From NCBI RefSeq assembly GCF_023242365.1, contig NZ_JALLIX010000016.1, positions 58,248-122,247 of the forward strand: 64,000 nucleotides of DNA. The letters run 5' to 3'. Positions within the stretch are counted from its first letter, which is position 1. Every line of letters begins with the position of its first letter. This DNA comes from Pseudomonas sp. MWU13-2100. Lineage in GTDB: Bacteria > Pseudomonadota > Gammaproteobacteria > Pseudomonadales > Pseudomonadaceae. Of the stretch, positions 28,506 to 38,182 are shown one piece after another. A model generated the notes under the pieces. It was not told the origin of the DNA. It saw nothing but the letters and a program-made list of their open reading frames with translations, and made no database searches. The translations under genes and the position numbers were made by a program.

Positions 28506-29776
28506 TGGTGGAGAAACTGTTCGGCGGTCAGTCCCGCGGCGGGACCGGCAATAGCGACCATGACGGTCTGAAACTGGTGCTGCATCGCTACATCATCGAC
28601 GCCATCGAGGAGTCGGGAAAAAACCTGCTGGAAGGCTCGCGACCGGCCCTGGCGCAGTTTGTCATCGACAAGGTCGGCGAATATGTCTCGCGGTTGCACC
28701 TGGCGGTGTCGCGGTATGAGATGGAGCGGCTGGCGGAGGAGATCGTCGATGAACTCACCGGTTTCGGGCCGCTGGAGGTCCTGTTGCGCGACAGCACGGT
28801 GACCGAGATCCTGGTCAACGGTCCGCATCGGGTATTTATCGAGCGTGATGGTGTCCTGTACCAGAGCGACCTGCGGTTTATCGACGACCAGCATGTGGAG
28901 CGGGTTATCCAACGGATTCTCGCGCCCCTGGGGCGGCGCCTGGATGAGTCCTCGCCGATGGTCGATGCGCGGATGCCCGATGGCAGCCGGGTCAACGCCA
29001 TTATTCCGCCGATCGCTCTCGACGGTCCGTGCCTGTCGGTGCGCAAGTTTCGCAAGGACATGCTCAAGAGCAGCGACCTGATGGCGATGCAGACCATCGA
29101 CCTGGCGATCTTCGAGTTTCTCCAGCTGGCCGTGGGCAAGCGCTGCAATATCCTGATCAGCGGTGGTACTGGCACCGGCAAGACCACCCTGTTGAATATC
29201 CTCAGCCAGTTGATCAACCCCCATGAACGACTGGTTACCATCGAGGACGTGGCCGAACTGCAACTCAACCACCCTCATGTGGTGCGCCTGGAAACCCGCC
29301 CGCCGAATGCCGAGGGCCACGGTGAAGTGAAGTCCAGCGACCTGATCCGCAACGCCCTGCGGATGCGTCCCGACCGGATCATCCTCGGCGAGATTCGCGG
29401 TGTGGAAGTGCTCGACGTGTTGACGGCAATGAACACCGGCCACGACGGCTCGATGAGTACGGTGCACGCGAACAACGCCCAGGATGCCCTGTTGCGCCTG
29501 GAAACCCTGGTGGGGCTGACAGGGCGGCAGATCGGCGAAAAGACCCTGCGGCAGATGGTCTGTGCGGCACTCGATGTGGTGATCCAGCTGACCCGCCTGC
29601 CCGATGGCCGTCGTTGTGTCAGCGAAGTGGTGGAGGTGCTCGATGTGCGCGAGGACATCTATGTCACCAACACCCTGTTCCGCCTGGACCGGCGCAGTGG
29701 CTTCGGTTTCCAGCGCGATGCGCTGAACCCTGGCGGCGAGAAGTTGCGCCGCGACTCGTCCTTGTCCTTCGGTTGA
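28505..29776 (+). CDS. tadA: Tad pilus assembly ATPase TadA/CpaF
   Basis: A 423-aa secretion ATPase of the VirB11/GspE superfamily. N-terminal domain about 1-140, with GFGPLEVLLRDSTVTEILVN near 85-105. Walker A is GGTGTGKTTLLN near residue 219, an Asp/His box lies near 245, Walker B near 290 (RMRPDRIILGEIRG) and the His box follows (GHDGSMSTVHAN). It powers Flp extension as a cytoplasmic hexamer. It overlaps tadZ by one base (TAATG) and is followed by tadB after 12 bp. All catalytic motifs are intact. Confidence 0.96.
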   Translation: MVEKLFGGQSRGGTGNSDHDGLKLVLHRYIIDAIEESGKNLLEGSRPALAQFVIDKVGEYVSRLHLAVSRYEMERLAEEIVDELTGFGPLEVLLRDSTVTEILVNGPHRVFIERDGVLYQSDLRFIDDQHVERVIQRILAPLGRRLDESSPMVDARMPDGSRVNAIIPPIALDGPCLSVRKFRKDMLKSSDLMAMQTIDLAIFEFLQLAVGKRCNILISGGTGTGKTTLLNILSQLINPHERLVTIEDVAELQLNHPHVVRLETRPPNAEGHGEVKSSDLIRNALRMRPDRIILGEIRGVEVLDVLTAMNTGHDGSMSTVHANNAQDALLRLETLVGLTGRQIGEKTLRQMVCAALDVVIQLTRLPDGRRCVSEVVEVLDVREDIYVTNTLFRLDRRSGFGFQRDALNPGGEKLRRDSSLSFG

Positions 29777-29788
29777 GGAGGGGCGCCG

Positions 29789-30676
29789 ATGTTGGTTCCC
29801 CTGCTGTTCGGCTTGATCAGCCTGCTGCTGCTGGGCTTGTCGATACACTTGTTCTACACCAGTCTGCGCAAGACCGGCCGTGAGCGGGTGCTGAGCCGCC
29901 TGGGCCAGGGCCGGCCGGTCCTGGCGCCGGTGACCAAAACCACGAAAAGCCGCCTGGATCGCCTGTTCGTGCGGGCCGGTCTGAATCGCCCCGGCGAGCG
30001 GCAGGGCCTGTGGCTGGGCGTTTGGGCGGTTCTGCTGCTGATTGGTGCTGTGCAGGTTGGTGTCGCCGGACTGTTGCTGATGCTGGTGCTGCCACCCTTG
30101 GCCTTGCGCCTGTATCTGACTTGGCGCTACCGGCGGCGGGTTCGGCGGATGGTCGAGCAACTGCCGTCCCTGCTTGATCACGCCGTGCGCAGTCTCAAGT
30201 CGGGACGAACCTTGGCCGATGCGCTTCTGGGCGGTATCGAGGCGTCCACCGATCCCCTGCGCGAAGCCATGGGCCGGATACGACGCAATGTCGAGTTGGG
30301 GGTCGGCCTGGCGGAGGCGGTGAAGGACTTCGCCGAATTCTACGAGCGCGACGAGTTCCGTTTCCTGGCCCTGGGATTGAAGGTCAACCATCGCTACGGT
30401 GGCAACGCCAGCGAGTTGCTGGAAAACCTGATCAAGCTGATTCGCGAGCGCGAGCAAGGGAATCGGCAACTGCGAGCCATGACTGGGGAAACCCGGATGA
30501 CCGCCGTGGTGCTGGCGTTGCTGCCGGTGGGCATGGCGGGTTTCTTCCTGGTCTCCAACCCGGGTTACCTGATGCACATGTGGGATGACGGCAGCGGCCG
30601 ACGCATGTTGCTGATGGCGTTCGGGTTACAGGTGTTCGGTTGCCTGGCGCTTTGGCGCATGTTGCGGAGCGTGTGA
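29789..30676 (+). CDS. tadB: Tad inner-membrane platform protein TadB
   Basis: A 295-aa GspF-type (T2SSF) protein. N-terminal hydrophobic segments (about 1-25 and 70-105) are followed by the cytoplasmic T2SSF helical domain (RRMVEQLPSLLDHAVRSLKSG near 118-140) and two C-terminal membrane helices (about 232-250 and 270-292). TadB and TadC form the inner-membrane platform that couples TadA to pilin assembly. It has a good GAGGAG ribosome-binding site and is followed by tadC after 1 bp. Confidence 0.93.
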   Translation: MLVPLLFGLISLLLLGLSIHLFYTSLRKTGRERVLSRLGQGRPVLAPVTKTTKSRLDRLFVRAGLNRPGERQGLWLGVWAVLLLIGAVQVGVAGLLLMLVLPPLALRLYLTWRYRRRVRRMVEQLPSLLDHAVRSLKSGRTLADALLGGIEASTDPLREAMGRIRRNVELGVGLAEAVKDFAEFYERDEFRFLALGLKVNHRYGGNASELLENLIKLIREREQGNRQLRAMTGETRMTAVVLALLPVGMAGFFLVSNPGYLMHMWDDGSGRRMLLMAFGLQVFGCLALWRMLRSV

Positions 30677-30677
30677 G

Positions 30678-31565
30678 ATGGTGATCCTGGCCAGTGTCCT
30701 GCTGTTCCTCGGCGCCTTGACCCTGGTGCTCGGCCCATGGTTGCAGCGGCGCCGGCGCGCGCGCGCGGTGAATCAGCGTCTGCTCGGCCATATGAGCCGC
30801 GACAACTGTTTCGGCAGCCTGCTGCGCAGGCTGGGCGAGTCGCGTTTCGGCCAGCGTTCGATCAGCCTGGATAACGAAACCCAGGCGCTGCTCAATCGTG
30901 TCGGTTGGCGTAAGGTCAGCCAGCGCTCGCTGTTTGCCGCCAGCCAGATCGCTACGCCGCTGCTGGCGCTGGGGATCGTGTCGCTGGTGGAAGGGCTGGT
31001 CTTCCCCGCTACCACCTCACCCTGGATCGCGCCTTTCCTGGCCCTGGCCGGCGGCTATCTGTTCCCCAAGCGACTGTTGGTGTTGCTGGCTCGGCGTCGG
31101 CAGAAACAGATTGTCCAGGAGGTCTCGACCTTTATCCCGCTGCTGCGCGTTCTGTTCGAGTCGGGCATGGCGGTGGAGCAGGCCTTGCGGGTGCTCTCCC
31201 AGGAGGGCCGGGAGCTGCTGCCCGTGGTGACCGGGGAGTTGCGTCTGGTATTGGCACGGGTCGATTCGGGCCTGGAGCTGGGAGAGGAGTTGAACAAGGT
31301 GGCCGGTCTGCTGGCGGTGGACGAATTCGATGATATCTGCGTGATTCTCCATCAGTTGATCCATCAGGGCGGCGGCGCGATGAAGTCGTTGCTGGCCCTC
31401 AAGCAGTTGCTCGATGATCGGCGTTTGACCCGTCAGCAGGAATACATCTCCAAGCTATCGGCAAAGATGTCCGTGGTGATGATGGTATTTCTGTTCCCGG
31501 CATTGTTGATTGTCCTGGCCGGGCCGGGCTTTACCGCCCTGGCCAAGGCCTTTGGTGCGTCCTAG
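30678..31565 (+). CDS. tadC: Tad inner-membrane platform protein TadC
   Basis: A 295-aa T2SSF-domain protein. A membrane segment at the extreme N-terminus, two further ones around residues 90-130, the T2SSF domain (VSTFIPLLRVLFESGMAVEQAL near 150-170) and a final helix (MSVVMMVFLFPALLIVLAGPG). It partners TadB. This is the last plus-strand gene of the cpaB-tadC operon; no TadD lipoprotein follows, unlike the P. aeruginosa locus as I recall it. Confidence 0.93.
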   Translation: MVILASVLLFLGALTLVLGPWLQRRRRARAVNQRLLGHMSRDNCFGSLLRRLGESRFGQRSISLDNETQALLNRVGWRKVSQRSLFAASQIATPLLALGIVSLVEGLVFPATTSPWIAPFLALAGGYLFPKRLLVLLARRRQKQIVQEVSTFIPLLRVLFESGMAVEQALRVLSQEGRELLPVVTGELRLVLARVDSGLELGEELNKVAGLLAVDEFDDICVILHQLIHQGGGAMKSLLALKQLLDDRRLTRQQEYISKLSAKMSVVMMVFLFPALLIVLAGPGFTALAKAFGAS

Positions 31566-31595
31566 GGAGGGGCTGCGATGGCGCTCGCGGTGGGA

Positions 31596-32369
31596 TCAGT
31601 GCTCGGTGATCCCCCTGTGGCGGGCGCTGGCGGGTGACAAGGCCAGTGCCAGTTGGGTGCGGTTGTGCATATGGGTCAGGCGCAGCACCTGCGACACATA
31701 AAGCTTCACCGTATTTTCGGTGATGCCCAGTTCACAGGCGATCTGGTAGTTGGTCTGGCCCTTGCCCACCAGCCGCGCGACGTCCAGTTGCCGCGGCGAC
31801 AGCTGGCTGACGATTTCAGGCAGGATCTGTGCCGAGTCGGGATCGGCCTCCTCGCTGCTGTCGGCGGGCGAGCGGCCCCGGATCCTGTTCAGGTCCTGGT
31901 ACAGGTCGTCGATGGATTCGGCGAGGAACTGCAGCTTCTGGTTCAGATGCCCCAGGCTGTCGGAGCGGCTGCGCTCGGCCAGTGCCTTGTCCTGGCGATG
32001 GATGCCATCGAGCAGTTCGTGCAGGTCAACCGGCTTCTGGTAGTAGTCGGCGATGCCGGCGCGCAATGCCTTGATCACGTCCTGCTTGTCGGCGCGCCCG
32101 GTGAGCATGATGGCTTCGAAGGCCCGGTGTTTACCGGCAATCCGTTGCAGTTGGCGCACCAGCTCGATACCGTCCAGCTCCGGCATCTGCAGGTCGCAGA
32201 GCACCAGGCCGATCGCGCTGTCTTCGCGGAAGCGCTCGATGGCCTGTCGACTGGACAGGCAAGGGACGCATCGATAGCCGTTGCTTTCGAGAAATTCGCA
32301 GATTTCTTCGACGATCAGCGACTGGTCATCCACCACCAGCACTTTTACTTGAGAGACAGGTATGTTCAC
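31596..32369 (-). CDS. pprB: LuxR-type response regulator, PprB-like
   Basis: A 257-aa regulator: receiver domain (VLVVDDQSLIVEE, phospho-Asp in LVLCDLQMPELDG near 59, Lys in YYQKPV), a linker with a short helical stretch, and a C-terminal LuxR helix-turn-helix (LSPRQLDVARLVGKGQTNYQIA near 192-213; ENTVKLYVSQVL). In P. aeruginosa PprB activates flp-tad, cupE and bapA under PprA control. Assignment to PprB rests on architecture and on lying inside the tad locus, with the matching kinase 1.1 kb away. It is convergent with tadC. Confidence 0.85.
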   Translation of the reverse strand: MNIPVSQVKVLVVDDQSLIVEEICEFLESNGYRCVPCLSSRQAIERFREDSAIGLVLCDLQMPELDGIELVRQLQRIAGKHRAFEAIMLTGRADKQDVIKALRAGIADYYQKPVDLHELLDGIHRQDKALAERSRSDSLGHLNQKLQFLAESIDDLYQDLNRIRGRSPADSSEEADPDSAQILPEIVSQLSPRQLDVARLVGKGQTNYQIACELGITENTVKLYVSQVLRLTHMHNRTQLALALSPASARHRGITEH

Positions 32370-32488
32370 GCGCTACTCCATGCTCTACCAGCCAATGACC
32401 ACGGGCTCCTGGCCCACGCGCGCAGTTTCGCAGGGCTTGTTTTTCAAAAGTAGACGCACTTCGCCACTCTGTACATTTAGAGTCATGA

Positions 32489-32959
32489 CTAATAGAAATT
32501 GATTGACATGCCAAGCAGGCCGATCAGCAGAAAGGGCGCGAAGGGGTATTTCCCCACGGTTTCCGGGGCCAGGTGGTGAAGGCTTGCCTGCGGCCCCCGT
32601 CCGAGTAACGGCCACAGTCGTGGCGCCAGCCAGAGCCAGAACAGCGTTGCGGCGCCGGCGCCGATAAAGGTGCCGAGCAGTGTAGACGGCTCGCTGGCCA
32701 ACGCCAGCGCCGCCAACAGCTTGACGTCCGCAGCGCCCAGGCGTGCGGCGACATAGCCGGGCAACGTCAGCAGCAAGGCCAGGAGCAAGGCCGTACCGCC
32801 CTGGGCGGCCGGCGCGCCCAGCCAGGTGCTGCCGCTCCAGAGCAGATAGGCCAGGGCCAGTGCACCGCCACCAAGGGTCAGGCTATTGGCGATTTGCCGG
32901 TGGCGCAGGTCCTGGGTTGCACAAAGTGCGAACCAGGCCAGTAGGACAAGGCTGTGCAT
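32489..32959 (-). CDS. fppA: Prepilin peptidase, FppA/TadV type
   Basis: A 156-aa minimal type IV prepilin peptidase (A24 family) lacking the N-methyltransferase part. The two catalytic aspartates are visible in TQDLRHRQIAN near residue 16 and GAADVKLLAAL near residue 75. About five or six hydrophobic helices. It should cleave Flp and TadE precursors at the inner membrane. It is divergent from tadE (75 bp) and upstream of pprB on the same strand (119 bp). Confidence 0.92.
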   Translation of the reverse strand: MHSLVLLAWFALCATQDLRHRQIANSLTLGGGALALAYLLWSGSTWLGAPAAQGGTALLLALLLTLPGYVAARLGAADVKLLAALALASEPSTLLGTFIGAGAATLFWLWLAPRLWPLLGRGPQASLHHLAPETVGKYPFAPFLLIGLLGMSINFY

Positions 32960-33034
32960 TGGCTAAAAAACGTCTCTTCCCGGCGAATGATTCTATGCTG
33001 ATAACAACATGCAGTTGTCAGGGTAGACCTTGCC

Positions 33035-33481
33035 ATGAACCCCAGCCTCCCTCGAAAGCAAAAAGGCGCCGCGGCCATCGAGTTCGCGCTCGTGTTCCTG
33101 GTTTTTTTCGCGGTGTTCTATGGCATGGTCAGCTACTGCTTGCCACTGCTGATGGTGCAATCGTTCCATGAGGCGACGGCCGAGGCGTTGCGCAGTAGCG
33201 TGGCGGTCGACCCGGTGGCGGCTGGCAGCGGCTATACGAGCCTGGTCCAGAGCACCGCCGTCCAGGCCGCCGCCACCCGGCTGGTCTGGATTCCCAGCAG
33301 CTTCAACTTCAATGCCGCCAACAATATTACGGCGGTCTATACGGGCGGCATCCTGACGGTCACCATCACTTACCCTACGGCCCAACTGCGCAATGTTCTG
33401 CCGTTTCTGGTGTTGCCTGGAATCGGTACGGTGCCCAGCCTGCCCACGAATCTGACTGTCATGTCGAGTCTGCAGTTTTGA
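33035..33481 (+). CDS. tadE: TadE-like minor pseudopilin
   Basis: A 148-aa protein with a canonical prepilin-type leader: KQKG|AAAIEFALVFLVFFAVFYG, that is Gly at -1 and Glu/Phe at +5/+6, followed by a single hydrophobic helix. The rest is a small extracytoplasmic domain. TadE-type pseudopilins are processed by the Tad prepilin peptidase and are needed for pilus assembly. The stop codon overlaps the pprA start (TTGA). Confidence 0.9.
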   Translation: MNPSLPRKQKGAAAIEFALVFLVFFAVFYGMVSYCLPLLMVQSFHEATAEALRSSVAVDPVAAGSGYTSLVQSTAVQAAATRLVWIPSSFNFNAANNITAVYTGGILTVTITYPTAQLRNVLPFLVLPGIGTVPSLPTNLTVMSSLQF

Positions 33482-36306
33482 GCGCAGGGGACAAGCTGTT
33501 CGGGCGCTTGCTGGGACGCGCTAGCGAGTCGCCGCCCGAGCCCATGGGCAAACGGTCCGCTCCGACATTCGGCTTGCTGCTGCTGTTGGATGACGACGGT
33601 CGGGTATTGAGTGTCGACGGTCCCTTGCGCCATGACCTGGCACTGCAGGAAGCCGGTTGTGAATTGCGCAACTTGTTGCTGCTCTCCAGTCGCCTGTGTG
33701 TTGAAGGCGTGCCGGCGGATTGGCTCGGGCAGAGCCTCGACCTGGACTTCAGCGGGCCGGCCGGGCAAGTCCTGCATACCCGCGCCTGGGTCCAACCCGC
33801 CAATCCGGGTTGGTGGCTGCAGGCCCTGGATATCGGTGACCTGCTAGAGCACAACCTGCGTTCATCGTTGCGTGAGCAGTTGCAGCAGGTCGCCGGGCAA
33901 ATGAGCGAACAATTGCGCCTGTGCAGCCTGGCGCGCCTGCCTCAAGTGCTGAACGAGCAGTTGCAGGGCTTGTCCCAGCGCTGGCGGATTCCCTGTGTCG
34001 CCCTGGCACTGCTCGACGAACATCAACAGCAGTGGATGGTGCACAGCCAGTATCGGGCTCATGACGCCCCGGTCCTGTGGCAGACCGGCCAGGCCCTGGG
34101 CAGTGGCCTGGACAGTCTCAACGGCATGGTGCCGCTGTACTTCAGCGCGCAACAGGGTCTGAGCGAGCACCTGCGCCTGCAAGGGGTGATGGGTAATGCC
34201 GATGGCTTGCTCATTCCTTTCTGTGATGACCATGGGGTGGCGGCGTGGTTGCTCGCCGGTTTTTACCCGGCGCATCTGCGGCCGGCGCAGTTGGACGACC
34301 GTGACTGGCTGCAACTGGCCGCGGCCCTGGCGGCGCCGTTGCTGGCGCGCCTGCGCCAGCAAGTACATCATCATCAACTGGAGCGCCTGGAGGTGCTGCA
34401 AGGTTTGTTGGGCACCGGCTGGTGGGAGTGGACGCCAGCCCTCGACGAACTGCAACTGGCTCCGCAACTGTTGCTGGGGTTGGGGCTTGAGGGTTCGCAC
34501 GGGGTGGTGTCGCTGGAAGGCTGGCTGGAACTGTTCCATGCCGCCGATCGCCAGGAGCTTTCCAGCCGCATGTACGACCTGCAACAGGGCAATCCGCTGC
34601 TGCTCTGTGTCCGGCGGAATGCCGATGACCCGTTGCGGGCCCCGCAGTGGTATCGCCTGCAGGGGCAGGTGATGGGTATCGGCGACAGCCTGCGGATCAT
34701 TGGCTTCATGCTCGACATCAGTGACGTCAAGAACCAGGAACAGGCCGCCGCCGCCGCCCATGCCCGGCTGGACAACCTGATCGCCAGCTCGCCGGCGGTG
34801 ATTTATGTGCAGCGCTATGTCGAGGGCGCGTTGCAGCCGGTGTTCTTCAGCGACAGCCTGTTGCCACTGCTGGGCTGGACCCTGGGCGACTGTGCCGACG
34901 GCAGCCTGGCCCAGTGGATTCACCCCGAGGATCGCGACGGTTATTTCGAACGCACCCGCCAGTTGTTGCGCGAAGGTAACGTCAGTTGTCGTTATAGGCT
35001 CCGGGACAAGGGCGGTGCCTACCACTGGCTGCTGGATGAAGCCCGCCTGTTGCGTGATGACCTCGGTTTGCCGGTGGAAGCGGTGGGCTTGTGGCTGGAT
35101 GTCACTGAAGCGACCCTGGCCGCCGAGCAGATCGAGCAGAGCGAGGAGCGCTATCGCATCCTGGTGGAGGATTCGCCGGCGATGATCTGTCGTTACCGCC
35201 CGGACCTGACCCTGACCTTCGGCAACAAGCCGCTTGCGGCCTACCTGGAGTGCTCGCCCGAGCAATTGCCGGGGCTTGACCTGGGTAATTGGCTGTCGCC
35301 CGAGCAGCGCGCGGCGTTTGTCCGGCGCTTGGCGCAGTTGACCCCTGAACTGCCGGTGAGCACTGCGGAAATCAGCCTGCAATTGCCCGGCCGCGAGCAT
35401 GCCTGGTGGGTCTGGTCGGATCGTGGGGTGTTCGATGAACAAGGCCGACTGCTCGAGGTGCAGGCGGTGGGGCGTGACAACACCGAGGTGCGGCGCTCCC
35501 AGCAGCAACTGACCCAGAGCGCGAAAATGGCCACCCTGGGTGAAATGGCCACCGGCCTGGCCCATGAGATCAACCAGCCGCTGAACGTCATGCGCATGGC
35601 CATCGTCAATGTGCTCAAGCGCCTGGGCAATGGCGATGTGCAGATCGATTACTTGCAGGACAAGCTCAATCGCATCGACGCTCAGGTCCAGCGAGCGGCG
35701 CGGGTGGTCGATCATATGCGGGTGTTCGGCCGCCGTTCGGAAGTCGAGCAGGCACCGTTCAACCCGATGCAGGCGGTGGAAGGCACGCTGTCGTTGCTCA
35801 GCGAAGGGATGAAAGGCAAGGGCGTGGAGCTGCGAGTGGCACCTATCGGGTTCGAGGTGCGGGTGCGGGGCTTCGTCGACCAGTTGGAGCAGGTGCTGAT
35901 CAACCTGATGGTCAACGCCCGGGATGCGCTGCTGAGCAAGCGTGAGAAGCGCCGCGATTTCGAGCCCTGGATCGCCCTGACCGCCGAACGTGACGAGCGG
36001 GCGGTGCGTCTGTTCGTCGAGGATAACGGCGGTGGTATCGACCCGCGGTTGCTGGAGCGGATCTTTGAACCCTTCTTCACCACCAAGCCGATAGGCATCG
36101 GCACCGGGCTGGGGTTGTCGGTGAGCTACGGGATTGTCGAGAACATGGGCGGGCGCCTCAGCGTACGCAATGGCGACGCCGGAGCGCGGTTCTGTGTGGA
36201 GCTGCCGATCGCTTCAGATCACCAGGTAGGCCTTGCCGGGCTGGCCGCAGGTGAGGTGGCCGTCGACGGAGATCTGCCCGACAGTGATACCCAGCCCCGC
36301 CAATAA
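33478..36306 (+). CDS. pprA: Multi-PAS sensor histidine kinase, PprA-like
   Basis: A soluble-looking 942-aa kinase. An N-terminal unassigned region and a GAF-like segment (about 120-300) are followed by PAS-type repeats (about 310-420, 425-550 and 560-680), then HisKA with the H-box GLAHEINQPLNVMRM near 695 and an HATPase domain (INLMVNARDAL, EDNGGGIDP, GTGLGLSVSYGIV). No transmembrane helix is evident. The start is a TTG at 33478 that overlaps the tadE stop; the next ATG is 22 codons in and has no better ribosome-binding site. The last 93 bp overlap the 3' end of tadG on the other strand. Likely partner of the PprB-type regulator. Confidence 0.82.
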   Translation: MSAGDKLFGRLLGRASESPPEPMGKRSAPTFGLLLLLDDDGRVLSVDGPLRHDLALQEAGCELRNLLLLSSRLCVEGVPADWLGQSLDLDFSGPAGQVLHTRAWVQPANPGWWLQALDIGDLLEHNLRSSLREQLQQVAGQMSEQLRLCSLARLPQVLNEQLQGLSQRWRIPCVALALLDEHQQQWMVHSQYRAHDAPVLWQTGQALGSGLDSLNGMVPLYFSAQQGLSEHLRLQGVMGNADGLLIPFCDDHGVAAWLLAGFYPAHLRPAQLDDRDWLQLAAALAAPLLARLRQQVHHHQLERLEVLQGLLGTGWWEWTPALDELQLAPQLLLGLGLEGSHGVVSLEGWLELFHAADRQELSSRMYDLQQGNPLLLCVRRNADDPLRAPQWYRLQGQVMGIGDSLRIIGFMLDISDVKNQEQAAAAAHARLDNLIASSPAVIYVQRYVEGALQPVFFSDSLLPLLGWTLGDCADGSLAQWIHPEDRDGYFERTRQLLREGNVSCRYRLRDKGGAYHWLLDEARLLRDDLGLPVEAVGLWLDVTEATLAAEQIEQSEERYRILVEDSPAMICRYRPDLTLTFGNKPLAAYLECSPEQLPGLDLGNWLSPEQRAAFVRRLAQLTPELPVSTAEISLQLPGREHAWWVWSDRGVFDEQGRLLEVQAVGRDNTEVRRSQQQLTQSAKMATLGEMATGLAHEINQPLNVMRMAIVNVLKRLGNGDVQIDYLQDKLNRIDAQVQRAARVVDHMRVFGRRSEVEQAPFNPMQAVEGTLSLLSEGMKGKGVELRVAPIGFEVRVRGFVDQLEQVLINLMVNARDALLSKREKRRDFEPWIALTAERDERAVRLFVEDNGGGIDPRLLERIFEPFFTTKPIGIGTGLGLSVSYGIVENMGGRLSVRNGDAGARFCVELPIASDHQVGLAGLAAGEVAVDGDLPDSDTQPRQ

Positions 36307-38070
36307 CGTGTTGATCAGGTTGTCCAGCAGGGGGCTGAGCAGGCCGCTCAGGGTCGAGGTCAGCAGGCTGAACACGCTGTTGAGGGTGGCCGTGAGGGTT
36401 GCGAAGACGACGCTCAGGAGCGTCGGGGCGGTATAGGTCGGAGTATAAGTTGTCAGTTGTATGCCGTTGACGGATTGGGTCAGGCTGGCAATCGGATCGG
36501 ACATCGACAGTGTGTAGGGCGGATAGGCGGGGGTCGGCGTCACGTTGACATCGGGTGGGTTGATAAAGGTATAAGTGCCGGTTGTTTGCAGCGCCGGGCT
36601 GCTGATCATCAGGGATGCGCCTCCGGCGGCAAAAGGCGCCGTCGCCGTGCCGATAGAAACCAAAGTGAAAGGCGTGACGGTCAGCGGTCCCGTGTTGCTC
36701 GCCCAGTCCGAATTGACATTGCCCACCCGCAGGTAGGCCGTATCGGTGGTGGCGCTGATCGACAGGCTTTTATTGGTCTCGCTGACGCAGGTGTAACCCG
36801 TGACATAACTGCTGCCGCCACCGGCTTCCAGGCTGATGTCCAGGGTCGGATCGGGCAGTACATGCAGGGTCAGTCCCAGCAAATTGGTACCGGCCGAAAG
36901 CAGCCCTGAGACTACGCTCAGTAAATTGCTCACCAGTGACAGGTCCAGGCTCACCAGTGTGCGGATCTGTGCCGTGCGCACATAGATGCCACTGGGGCCT
37001 TGCGGGTTGAGCGCGGCGAGGGCCGGGTTGCCGATCGCCGAGAACTGCGGCCCTTCGATGACCTTGGTCTGTACCGTCGCCCCGACTCCCAATCCCAACA
37101 GGCTGGCCGGCAGATTCACCGCCAGGCCGTTCTGGTTATTGGCCACTTCGACAATCGCCTGGACCAGTTGGAACAGTTGCAGATTGGCATTGAGCTGCGA
37201 GGTCGGCGTGATCGTCGACAGGTTGAGAAAACTGCCCAGTTGGATGCTCCCGGCCGTTTGTGCGGCGACTTTCAGGCCGCCCAGCGCGGTCAGGACATCG
37301 GCGCTCGCGCCATTGGCTTGGGAGACCGTGATGGCAGTGCTGATCAACTGCGTGACGCTGGTGTTGGTGGACAGCAGTTGGGTGTAGTTGCCGGCCGTCA
37401 CGTTCAGATCGATGGCCAGTTGGTTCAGGTAGCTGAGCAGGTTGATATCGGTGTTGAGCAGGCCGTTCCAGCCGGCTGCGGTGAGATTGATTGAGCCGCC
37501 GAGCAAGGGACCCATGACCGAGTTGAGCAGATTCACATTGGCGATGGTGCTGCGGATGCTCAACTGCGCGACGGGCGGCAGGGGCGCCGCGGCTACCGCC
37601 GTTGCGGTCAGTTGGGTATTCGGACTGAAGGTCCCGGGCGACACCAGGGCGTAGATCCCGGCGGCCACGCTGGTTTGCACGGAATGGCTGGCGACCACGC
37701 GAATGGCCGAGGATTGCGTGGCATCCACGGCAAAGGTGCGCAGGTTATTGGCCCCGGTCACCAGGGTGCCGCAGGTGGTGGTCAAGGTGTTGCCGTTACC
37801 GACGGAGAAGGCGTTGCGGCTGGCACTTTGAGTCGCGTAGCTGGCGGCGCTCAGGCCGGCCAGGCAGTTCCCCGCGCGACTCACCGCTTCCAGCGCCGAA
37901 CCATCCGCTATCCGTTGCAACTTGCGCTGTTCGAGATAGAGCCGGCCGGTATCGACCACCACCACCATCAAGAGCAGGGCCAGACCAAGGGTGATGGCCG
38001 CCATCAGGCTGATTGCCCCGCGCTGCCCGGACGGCCCCTGAAAACCGATGACACGACTGGGGAAAGGCAT
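36214..38070 (-). CDS. tadG: TadG-like pilus assembly protein
   Basis: A 618-aa protein with the TadG/DUF2134 start: RGAISLMAAITLGLALLLMVVVV (about 17-40) followed by DTGRLYLEQRKLQRIADGSALEA. The rest is a large Ser/Thr/Leu-rich extracytoplasmic region with many short repeats of L-N-S type, and C-terminal cysteines near LTCGQPG. In other systems TadG is a membrane-anchored assembly or adhesion factor. It is convergent with pprA and the coding regions overlap by 93 bp. P. aeruginosa places tadG within the main operon, so this is a rearranged order if memory is right. Confidence 0.85.
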   Translation of the reverse strand: MPFPSRVIGFQGPSGQRGAISLMAAITLGLALLLMVVVVDTGRLYLEQRKLQRIADGSALEAVSRAGNCLAGLSAASYATQSASRNAFSVGNGNTLTTTCGTLVTGANNLRTFAVDATQSSAIRVVASHSVQTSVAAGIYALVSPGTFSPNTQLTATAVAAAPLPPVAQLSIRSTIANVNLLNSVMGPLLGGSINLTAAGWNGLLNTDINLLSYLNQLAIDLNVTAGNYTQLLSTNTSVTQLISTAITVSQANGASADVLTALGGLKVAAQTAGSIQLGSFLNLSTITPTSQLNANLQLFQLVQAIVEVANNQNGLAVNLPASLLGLGVGATVQTKVIEGPQFSAIGNPALAALNPQGPSGIYVRTAQIRTLVSLDLSLVSNLLSVVSGLLSAGTNLLGLTLHVLPDPTLDISLEAGGGSSYVTGYTCVSETNKSLSISATTDTAYLRVGNVNSDWASNTGPLTVTPFTLVSIGTATAPFAAGGASLMISSPALQTTGTYTFINPPDVNVTPTPAYPPYTLSMSDPIASLTQSVNGIQLTTYTPTYTAPTLLSVVFATLTATLNSVFSLLTSTLSGLLSPLLDNLINTLLAGLGITVGQISVDGHLTCGQPGKAYLVI

Positions 38071-38182
38071 CGAGCACTCCCTTGCCGGCCGCTGGCCGAG
38101 CGCTTACTTTCCAGTGTTGTCTGCCAGTGTAGCCAAGGTTGGGCTATTCGAGACGCCCCCTGCTGGGCAGGGAGTGTTGCAA

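Noticed and set aside
28253..30577. 774-codon minus-strand frame opposite tadZ-tadA-tadB
   Set aside because: Composition typical of reverse frames (Gln/His-rich), no motif, and it overlaps three conserved tad genes.
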